Part shown: piece after piece, positions 1-10,800 of the stretch
Position numbering within the stretch: position 1 is the stretch's first letter
Layout: every line of letters begins with the position of its first letter
DNA from: DATMER01 sp963741305
Lineage (GTDB): Bacteria > Acidobacteriota > Thermoanaerobaculia > Multivoradales > UBA5704
Length of the DNA stretch: 64,000 nucleotides
Reading direction: 5' to 3'
Assembly: GCA_963741305.1 (NCBI GenBank)
Contig: CAVUHL010000003.1
Coordinates: 2,604,001-2,668,000, forward strand
The notes under the pieces: model-generated
Seen by the model: the letters and a program-made list of their open reading frames with translations, nothing else
Told to the model about the DNA's origin: nothing
The model's database searches: none
Position numbers and translations under genes: made by a program

Positions 1-1830
1 TTCATCGCCCCCTTGGGCCGGCCGGTCGAGCCCGAGGTGTAGATCACATAGGCAAGGTTTTCCGGCTGGACTCCGGAGTCCGGAGCGTCATCGTTCTCGC
101 CCCAACCCGTGCCCATCAGCTCGAGGACCCGCTCCCGCGTCAACCGCACGGCCGCCCGCGAGTCCTCCAACATGTAAGCAAGGCGCTCGTGCGGGTAGGA
201 GGGATCGAGCGGCACGTAGGCGCCGCCGGCCTTGAGCACAGCGAGGAGGGCGAGAGGCAGCTCCAGCGACCGCTCCACCTCGACCGCCACCCGCACCTCC
301 GGCCCCACGCCCAGCTCGCGCAGACGCCAGGCGAGATGATTGGCGCGGCGGTCGGTCTCGGCATAGGTGAGGCTCTCCCCGTCGAAGACCAGGGCCGGCG
401 CATCGGGCGTGCGCGCCGCCTGCTCCGCGATCAGCTCGTGCAGGCAGCCGCTACCGTAGACCGCGGCCGTGTCGTTCCACTCGCGGACGAGCTGGTGCCT
501 CTCCGACTCATCGAGGAGCGGCAGCTCCGACAGCGGCGCGCCGGGATCGGCCAGCGCGCCCGCGAGCAGCCGGCCGAAGCCGGCCGCGAAGCGCGCCGCG
601 GTCGAGCCGTCGAACAGGTCGCGGTTGTAGAGGATCGTGCCGAAGAGCCCCTCCTCGCTCTCCGCCAGCGCCAGCCGCAGGTCGAACTTCGAGGTCCCCG
701 CCTCGACCCCGAGCCGCGACAACGCCAGACCGCCGATGCGCAGCTCGCGCCGCGGCATGTTCTGGAGGATGAGCATGACCTGGAAGAGCGGCGCGTGGGC
801 GAGCGTGCGCGCCGGCGCCAGCTCGGCGACGAGCTTCTCGAACGGCAGCTCCTGGTGCGTGTAGGCGCCGACCGTGGTCTGGCGTATCCGCTCCAGCACC
901 TGGGCGAAGCCCGGATCGCCCGCGAGGTCCGTGCGCAGCACCAGGGTATTGATAAAGAAGCCGATCAGCCTTTCGAGCTCCGCCCGGTTTCGACCCGCGA
1001 TCGGCGAGCCCACCACCACGTCGGACTGGCCGCTCAGGCGCGCCAGCAGCGCGTCGAAGCCGGCCAGCAGCGCCATGAACAGCGTCGCCCCGTTCTTGCG
1101 CGCCAAAGCCGAGAGGCCCGCGGACAGCCCGGCCGGGAGCGCGACCTCGATCTTGCCGCCGCGGAAGGCCTGCACCGCGGGCCGCGGCCGGTCGGTGGGC
1201 AGCTCCAGCAGCGCCGGGGCCCCGGCCAGGCGCTCCCGCCACCAGGCGACCTCGGCCTGGAGCGCCTCGCCGGAGAGCCGGTCCCGCTGCCAGCCCGCGA
1301 AGTCCGCGTACTGGATCGGCAGCTCGGGCAGCGACGAGGGCTTCCTGTACAGGGCCGCCAGCTCCTGGAGCAGGAGCCCCATGGACCAGCCGTCCGAGAC
1401 GATGTGATGCATGGAGAGGAGCAGCGCGTGCTCCTCGGCTCCGTGCCGCAGCAGCGTCGTGCGCAGGAGCGGCCCGCGGCCGAGATCGAACGGCCGGCGC
1501 GCCTCGGCGTTGATCAGCACCTGCGTCTCCGCCTCACGCAGAGCCTCGGGCAGACCCGCGAGGTCCACGGCCGGCAGCGGCACGGACGTCTCTGGCATTG
1601 CCACCTGCGCAGGCGCGCCCTCGACCACCGTGAAGCGCGTGCGCAACACCCGGTGGCGCCGCACGATCTCCTCGAACGACCGCTGGAGCGCGGCCGCGTC
1701 GAGCGCGCCGTCGAGGCGCACCGCGGCCGGGATGTTGTAGAACGGGCTGCCCGGCTCCAACCGGTCGAGGAACCAGAGCCGCTCCTGCGCGAAGGAGAGC
1801 GGGAGTGGCGAGGCGCCGTCCCACTCGATG
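1..1830 (-). other. NRPS-C module 7: C-A, truncated by the left edge
   Basis: The C domain has HHIVSDG near 1387-1412, followed by the start of an A domain whose YTSGSTGRPKG core lies at about 12-45. The window ends before the substrate-pocket residues, so the substrate cannot be read. The visible A-domain N-terminus closely resembles those of modules 3 and 6. Confidence 0.85.
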
Positions 1831-4800
1831 GGCGGGATCGGCTGGAAGCCGTGCGCCAACCGCTCCTCGTAGCCGAAGGACGCGGCCACCGCCCAGGTCT
1901 CGGGCGCCAGGAAGTCCTCCCGGTAGCGCTCCCGCCAGCGCTCCGCGGCCGAGGCTTCCACGCCCTGGTGCTGGTGGAACTTGACGTCCCCCAGCATGCG
2001 CGACTCGGCGTAGAGGCCGTCGGTCATGCGCTTGCCCTGGTAGGGCGCGGCCATGGCCGGAGCGAAGTCGAGGCCGAGGAGCTCGCACAGGCCGCGCATT
2101 GTGGACTCGGGCTCGCGCACCAGATCCTCGAAGTAGACGGCGCGGTGGCGCTCGGCCGGAATTCCAGCGAGGAACGCGGTCACGTTCTCGTGGCTCACCC
2201 GCCAGACCAGCTCGGCCAGCTCGCGCCGGGCGTAGGAGTGCGGGCGCCGGAAGAAGACCTGCTCTAGCCTGGCCTCCTCAAACGAGGAGATCATGCCGTA
2301 CGGGTGGCGCAGCAGATGGATGTAGAGCGGCTCCTTGAAGGTCTCCTCGGCCCGCTGGAGCACCGACGGATCGAGCGCGTAGGACGGCGTCTTGTCCACC
2401 AGCATCCGCCCGCCCAGAAGCTCCTGGAGCTCGCGGTAGAAACGCTGGGTGGTCCACCCTTCCTGCTCGCTGCGCTCGACCCACTCGCGCGCCTGTTCCG
2501 GGCCCGCTCCCTGAATCTCCATCACGCCGCGGATCGCGCCCTCGAGCCAGAAGCTGTCGCGGCCGGAAAAGGCTGCGCGGCGCTCGGCCATGGTGTTGAA
2601 CGACAGCAGCTCCAGCTCCGGCGGCGCGAACAGCCGCGAATGGCCGGCCAGCATCACGCGCAGCAGCGTCGAGCCCGAGCGCGGTGGCGACAGCAGGAAC
2701 ACGGCCCGCGGGTTCTTCCCCGAAAGCACGGTGGGCGCGAGCGGCTCGAGCAGCGCGCGGAACGCCGCGGCGTCGAGCACGCTCCGCCGCTCGTGCATGG
2801 CTGCTCCCGAGCCCGGCCAGATCCGCTCCACCGCCTCCGGGTACTGGCTGCCGAGCCAGGCCGCCAGGCCGGCGACCGTCGGCGCGTCGAAGATCGCCAC
2901 CACGTGGACGATCTCGCCGAGCCGCTCCTGGAGACGGTTGATCAGGATCGCGCCGGTGATCGAGTTGCCGCCCAGCTCAAAAAAATTGTCATGGATACCC
3001 ACCGGCTCGGGGCTCCACATCCGCGCCAGCTCCTCTTCGAGAGCCGTCCGCGGAGCCACGTGCTCTGGCGTTCTGGACCACAGCACCCCGAGCTTCGACA
3101 GCGCGCCGCGGTCCACCTTGCCGCTGGGCGAAAGCGGCAGCGCGTCGAGGTAAGAAATCGCCGCAGGCACCATGTACTCCGGCAGCCGCGCGCGCAGACG
3201 CTCCTGGAGATCGGCCTCCGTTCCTACGACATAGGCCACGAGCCTCCGGTCGCCCGCCTCCTCGCGCAACACCACCGCGGCCTCCCGCACCTCGGGCTCC
3301 GCCATCAGGGCCGCCTCGATCTCCTGCAGCTCGATGCGGAAGCCCCGCACCTTGACCTGATGGTCAATCCGGCCCAGGTACTCGATCCGCCCATCGCCGA
3401 GATGGCGCGCGAGATCGCCCGTCCGATAAAGACGCTCGCCCTCGCCTGGCACGAACCGCTCCGCCGTCAGATCCGGCCGATCGAGATACCCGCGGCCCAC
3501 GCCCACGCCTCCGATCAGCAGCTCCCCGGGCACGCCCAGCGGCGCCGGCCGGAAAGCGCGATCCACGATCTGGATCGAGAGGTTCGCGATCGGACGGCCG
3601 ATCGGCACGGTTCGGTCCTCGCGCCGGCAGGCCCAGTACGTCACGTCCACCGCCGCTTCCGTGGGACCGTAGAGGTTGTGCAGCCCCGCTTCCAGCCTCT
3701 CGAAGTACCGGCGCACCAGATCCGCCGGCAGCGCCTCGCCGCTACAGATCACCCGCTTCAGGGAGGTGCACTCCTCCACTCCCGGCTGCTCCACGAACAC
3801 CTGGAGCATCGACGGCACGAAGTGCAGAGTCGTCACTCTCTCGCGACGGATCAGGTCCACCAGGTAGGCACTGTCCTGGTGGCCGCCGGGCTTAGCCACC
3901 ACCAGGCAGGCGCCGGTCAGCAACGGCAAGAAGAACTCCCACACCGAGACGTCAAAGGAGGCCGGTGTCTTCTGCAGCACCCGGTCGGAAGAATCGAGCC
4001 CGTATGCCGACTGCATCCACTGCAGCCGGTTGACGATCCCGCGGTGGCTGTTCATTGCCCCCTTGGGCCGGCCGGTCGAGCCCGACGTGTAGATGACGTA
4101 CGCGAGGTTCTCCGGCTGGACTCCAGTGGGCGGAGCCTCGTTGGTCTCGCCTAGAAGCTCAATGACCCGCTCCCGAGTCAGATGCACGGCGGCCCGGGAG
4201 TCCGCGAGCATGTAGTCCAAGCGCTCCTGTGGATAGGAGGGATCGAGCGGCACGTAGGCGCCACCGGCCTTGAGCACCGCGAGGAGGGCGAGAGGAAGCT
4301 CCAGAGACCGCTCCACCGCGACCGCCACCCGCACCTCTGGCCCCACGCCCAGTTCGCGCAGCTGCCATGCGAGATGGTTGGACCGGCGGTCGGCCTCAGC
4401 GTAGGTGAGGCTCTCCCCCTCGAAGACCAGGGCCGGCGCGTCAGGCGTGCGCGCCGCCTGCCGCGCAATCAGTTCGTGCAGGCAGGTGCTGCGGCGGAAA
4501 CCCGCTCGCGTGTCGTTCCACTCCACGAGGAGCTGGTGCCGCTCGGCTTTCTCAAGGAGCGGCAGCTCCGACAGAGGCGCGGCGGGATCGGCAAGAGCGC
4601 CCGCGAGCAGCCGGCCGAAGCCGGCCGTGAATCGCGCCGCGGTCGAGCCGTCGAACAAGTCCCGGTTGTAGAGGACCGAGCCGAGGAGGACATCCTCGCG
4701 CTCCGTGAGCGCCAGCCGCAGGTCGAACTTCGAGGTCCCCGCCTCGACCCCGAGCTGCGTCAACGCCAGGTCGCCGATGCGCAGCTCGCGCCGCGGCACG

Positions 4801-7800
4801 TTCTGGAGCACGAGCATCACCTGGAAGAGCGGCGAGTGGGCCAGAGTGCGCACCGGCGCGAGCTCGCCCACGAGCTTCTCGAACGGCAGCTCCTGGTGGG
4901 TGTAGGCGCCGATCGTCGCTTGGCGGACCCTCTCCAGGATCTGGATGAAGCTCGGATCGTCCGAGAGGTCCGTGCGCAGCACCAGGGTGTTGACGAAGAA
5001 GCCGATCAGTCCTTCGAGCTCGGTCCGGTCGCGTCCCGCCATGGGCGAGCCCACCACCACGTCGAGCTGGCCGGTCAGTCGCGAAAGCAGCGCGTCGAAG
5101 GCCGCCAGCAGCGTCATGAAAAGAGTCGTCCCGCTCCGGCGCGAGAGCGCCGCGAGCTCCGCCGAGCGCGGCAGCGCGAGCTCGAGCTTCCCACCGCGGA
5201 AACTCTGTACCGCCGGCCGCGGCCGATCGGTGGGCAGTTCCAGCAGCGCCGGCGCCCCGGCCAGGCGCTTGCGCCACCAAGCGAGCTCGGCTTCGAGCAC
5301 CTCGCCTGCGAGCCGGGCCCGCTGCCAGACTGCGAAGTCCACATACTGGATGGGCAGCGCCGGCAGCGGCGAGCGCTCGTACAGGGACGCCAGCTCCTGG
5401 AACAGGATCCCCATGGACCAGCCGTCCGAGACGATGTGGTGCATGCAGAGGAGCAGCGCGTGCTCCTCTTGCCCGAGCCGCAGCAGCGTCGTGCGCAGGA
5501 GCGGAACGCGGGAGAGGTCGAACGGCCGACGCGCCTCAGCGTTGGCCAGGAGCCGGGTTTCGGACTCTCGTGCCGCGGCCGGCAGGCCCGCGAGGTCGAC
5601 GACCGGCAGCGGCAGGGACAGCTCCGGCTCTACGACCTGCGCCGGCTCGCTCCGGACCGCCGCGAAGTGCGTGCGCAGGGTGCGGTGGCGGCGCACGATC
5701 CCGTTGAAGGAATCCTGGAGCACGGCCGGGTCGAGCGTGCCTTCGAGCCGTATCACGGCCGGGATGTTGTAGAACGAGCTGCCCGTCTCCAACTGGTCGA
5801 GGAACCAGAGCCGCTCCTGCGCAAAGGAGAGCGGCAGCGGGGAGACGCCGTCCCACGCCGTGGGCTCGATCGGCGCCGCCGCGGTGCCGAGCCCGGCGCG
5901 GAGCGCGCGCTCCACCTGCCCGGCCCAGGCGGCCAGCGTCTTGGCCTCGAAAAGGCTGCGGACGGCAAGATCGACGCCGAATGCCTCCCGCGCCCGCGAC
6001 ATCACCTGGGTGGCGAGGAGCGAGTGACCGCCGAGCTCGAAGAAGTCGTCGTCGATCCCCACCGCGGGAACCTTCAGGACCTCGCGCCAGATCTCGACCG
6101 CGACCTCCTCGACCGGCGAGCGGGGGGCCGTTGCCGCGGCCTCCCGGCCCGGGAAAACTGGAGTCGCGAGGGCGGCGAGCGCCTTCCGGTCCACCTTGCC
6201 GTTAGGCGTGAGCGGGAAGGCCGGGAGCGGCACCACGAGCGAAGGGACCATGTACTCCGGCAGGATCCCGCCGAGGAAGGAGCGGACGGCCGCGGAGGTG
6301 ACCCCGCTCCCGGCGTTGGCGAGCACGAAAGCGACGAGGCGGCTGTCGCGTGCCAGCACCGCGGCCTCGCGCAGGTCCGGATGGCGCGCCAGCGCCGCTT
6401 CGACCTCCTGGAGCTCGATGCGGAAGCCGCGCACCTTGACCTGGTGGTCGATGCGGCCGAGCACGTCCAGCCGGCCGTCGGGGAGGAGGCGCGTGAGGTC
6501 GCCGGTGCGGTAGAGCCGCTCACCCCAGCCGAACGGATCGGGCACGAACCGCTCGGCCGTCAGGTCGCTCCGGCCGGCGTAGCCGCGCGCCAGCCCCTCG
6601 CCACCGACCGCCAGCTCGCCGATTACGCCCAATGGAGCGAGGCCCAGGTCCGGATCGAGGACGTGCAGGCGATAGTTCGCGATGGGACGGCCGATCGTGA
6701 TCCGCCCCTCGCCTGAGACGACGCGCTCGGCCGTGCAGTAGACCGTCGCCTCCGTGGGGCCGTAGAGGTTCCAGAGGGCCGAGCTCCCCCGCAGGAGCCG
6801 CTCCGCCAGATCGCGCGGCAGGGCCTCGCCGGCGGTCAGGGCGCGCAGGCGCCCGTTCCCCTGCCAGCCGGAGTCGAGGAGCATCTGCCAGCCAGCCGGC
6901 GTGCCCTGGAGGACCGTCGCTCCCGACCTTTCTGCGAGCGCCGCGAGTCGCGCCCCGTCCCGCGCGTCCTCGCTGCCGGCCAGCACCACCCGCGCACCCA
7001 CCAGCAGTGGCAGGAAGAGCTCCATCCCCGCGATGTCGAAGGAGAGCGTAGTCACCGCGAGCATCGTGTCCGCCTTATCGAGGCCCGGCTCGCGGCGGAC
7101 CGAGGAGAGGAGGTTGACCAGGGCGCCGTGCGAGACCTGGACCCCCTTGGGTCGGCCGGTCGAGCCCGAGGTGTAGAGCACGTAGACGAGGTTCTCAGGC
7201 GCGAGGTGGAGGGGCGGCGCCTCGGCCACTCCCTCTGTGGCCACGCAACTGTCGTCAAGCAGCAGCATCGCCCCGGAATTGGCCTGCATGTAGGCCCGCC
7301 GCTCCTCCGGGTACAACGGGTCGATCGGCACGTACGCACCGCCTGCTTTGAGGACACCCAGGAGCGCGACGAGCAGATCGGGCGAGCGCTCCATGGAGAT
7401 CGCGACTCGCGTCTCCGGTCCTACTCCGAGGTCCCGCAGATGCCAGGCGAGCCGGTTTGCCCTCCGATCCAGCGCGCCGTAGGTCAGGCTCGCGTCGCCG
7501 CAGAGCACGGCCACGGCCTCGGGCGCGCGCGCCGCCTGCTCGGCTATCCGCTCGGGGAGGCTCCGGAAGCCCCCCGCTTCAGCCGCGGTGTCGTTCCACT
7601 CCCAGAGGAGCTGAGCGCGGGTGGCGGCAGAGAGCAGGGGGAGGTCCGAGAGGCGCGCCGCGGGATCGGCCACGGCGCCCTCGACCAGGGTCCGGAAGTA
7701 ATCGGCGAAACGGGCGATGGTCGCGGCGTCGAACAGGTCGGAGTTGAACTGGAAGGCCCCGGCCAGGCCACCGTCCCGTTCGACCAGGCTCAGGGTGAGG

Positions 7801-10800
7801 TCGAACTTGGCCGTCCTCTCCTCCGCGGGCATCACGCCGGCGAGCGCCCTGCCGAGGCGCAGCTCGCGCCGCGGCAGGTTCTGAAGCACGAGCATCACCT
7901 GGAAGAGCGGTGCGTGGGCGAGCGTGCGCACCGGAGCCAGCTCGCCCACGAGCTTCTCAAACGGCAGCTCCTGGTGGGTATAGGCGCCGATCGTGGCTTG
8001 GCGGACCCTCTCCAGGATCCCGGCGAAGCCCGGATCGTCCGAGAGATCCGTGCGCAGCACCAGGGTATTGACGAAGAAGCCGATCAGCCCCTCGAGCTCC
8101 GTCCGGTTGCGCCCAGCGATGGGCGAACCCACCACCACGTCGAGCTGACCCGTCAGGCGCGACAGCAGCGCGCCGAAGGCCGCGAGCAGCGTCATGAACA
8201 GGGTCGTCCCGCTCCTGCGCGAGAGCGCCGCGATTTCCGCCGAGCGCGGCAGCGCGAGCTCGATCGTCGCGCCACGGAAGCTCTGCACCGCCGGCCGCGG
8301 CCGGTCGGTGGGCAGCTCCAGCAGCCCCGGCGCGCCGGCCAGGCGCTCGCGCCACCAGGCCAGCTCCTGCTCCAGGGCTTCGCCCGCGAGCCGGGTCCGC
8401 TGCCACGCCGCGAAGTCCGCGTACTGGATGGGCAGCTCCGGCAGCGGCGAGCGCTCGTAGAGGGACGCCAGCTCCTGGAATAGGATCCCCATGGACCAGC
8501 CGTCCGAGACGATGTGGTGCATGCAGAGGAGCAACGTATGTTCCTCTTTCCCCAACCGCAGCAGCATCGTGCGCAGGAGCGGCACCCGCGAGAGGTCGAA
8601 CGGCCGGCGCGCCTCGGCATTGGCCAGGAGCCGGGTCTCGGTTTCACGCAACGCCGCCGGCAGGCCTGCCAGGTCGACGATCGGTAGCGGCAGGTACAGC
8701 TCCGGCTCCACGACCTGCGCCGGCTCGCCCTGAACCGCCGCGAAGCGCGTACGCAGGATCCGGTGGCGGCGCACGATCCCGTTGAAGGCGTCCCGGAGCG
8801 CGGACGCGTGGAGCACACCTTGCAGCCGTACCACTGCCGGGATGTTGTAGAACGAGCTGTCCGGCTCCAACTGATCCAGGAACCAGAGACGCTCCTGGGC
8901 GAAAGAGAGCGGCAGCGGCGAGACGCCGTCCCACGCGGCGGGCGCGATCGGCTGGAAGGCGTGCGCCGGCCGCTCCTCATAGCCGAAAGCCGCTGCCACC
9001 GCCCAGGTCTCCGGCGCGAGGAAGTCCTCCCGGTAGCGCTCCCGCCAGCGTTCCGCCGCCGACGCCTCGACTCCGCGGTGCTGGTGGAACTTCACATCGC
9101 CCAGCATGCGCGACTCGGCGTGGAGACCGTCGGTCATGCGCTCGCCCTGGTAAGGCGCCGCCATCGCCGGATCGAAGTCGAGGCCGAGGAACTCGCACAA
9201 GTCCTGCAACGTCGCCTCCGGCTCGCGCACCAGATCCTCGAAGAAGACCGCGCGGTGGCGTTCGGCCGGGATGCCAGCCAGGAACGTGGTCACGTTCTCG
9301 TGGCTCACCCGCCAGATCAGCTCTGCCAGCTCGCGGCGCGTGAACGGGTGCGGGCGCCGGAAGAAGATCTCGTCGAGCTTGGCTTCTTCGAAGGAGGACA
9401 TCATGCCGTACGGGTGGCGCAGGAGATGGATGTAGAGCGGCTCCTCGAAGCTCTCCTCGGCCCGTTGCAGAACCGATGGATCGAGCGCGTACGACGGCGT
9501 CTTGTCCACCAGCATCCGCCCGCCCAGAAGCTCCTGGAGCTCGCGGTACAAGCGCTGCGTCGTCCGCCCCTCCCGCTCGCTGCGTTCGACCCACTCGCGC
9601 GCCTTTTCCGGGCCCTCGCCCTGGATCTCCATCACGGCCCGGATCGTACCTTCGAGCCAGAAGCTGTCGCGGCCGGAGAAGGCCTCGCGCCGCTCGGCCA
9701 TGGTGTTGAACGACAGCAGTTCCAGCTCCGGCGGAGCGAACAGGCTCGGATGACCGGCCAGCATCACGCGCAGCAGTGTCGAGCCTGAGCGCGGCGGCGA
9801 CAGCAGGAACACGGCCCGCGGGTTCTTGCCCGAGAGCGCGATCGGCGCGAGCGGTTCGATCAGCTCGCGGAACGCCGCGGCGTCGTCTGACCCGAGCACG
9901 CGCCTCCGCTCCGGACCCGCTTCGCCGGGCAGCGAGCCCGGACCCCAGATCCGCTCCACCGCCTCGGGGTACTGACTTCCAAGGTAGGCCGCGAGGCCGG
10001 CGATGGTCGGCTGATCGAAGATCGCCACCACGTGGACGATCTCCCCCAGGCGCTCCTGCACACGGTTGATCAGGATCGCGCCGGTGATCGAGTTGCCACC
10101 CAGCTCGAAGAAGTCGTCGTGGACGCCTACCTGTTCGAGTCCGAGCGAGACGCTCCACATCCGCGCCAGCTCGTCTTCGAGGGCCGTCCGCGGCGCCACA
10201 TACCCCTGCTCCGCCGCTGCCGACCACATCACCTTGAGCTTGGCGAGCGCACCCCGGTCCACCTTCCCGGTCGGAGTCAATGGCAGAGCTTCGAGCACCA
10301 CGATGGCCGCGGGCACCATGTACTCCGGCAGCCGCGCGCGCAGGCGCTCCTTGAGGTCAGAGACCTCGGCTCCCACCACGTAAGCCACCAGGCGCCGGTC
10401 CTCCGCCTCGTGGCGCACCACCACCACGGCCTCCCGCACCTCAGGCTCGGCCGCGAGCGCCGCCTCGATCTCCGCCAGCTCGATACGGAAGCCGCGCACC
10501 TTGACCTGGTGGTCGATGCGACCCATGTACTCCAGGTCGCCGTCCGGCAGGAAGCGGGCGAGGTCGCCCGAGCGGTAGAGCCGCGCTCCCGGCTCGGCCG
10601 AGAACCGGTCGGGCACGAAGCGGGCCGCGGTCAGCTCCGGACGGCCCAGGTAGCCCGCGGCCACCCCGGCGCCCCCGACGTGGATCTCGCCGGCCGCGCC
10701 CAGCGGGAGCGGCTGCCCCGCGTGGTCGAGCAGGTGCACCGAGAGGTCTGGAATCGGACGCCCGATCACGCTCCCCCGCGCGGTCTCCACATCCACCCGG

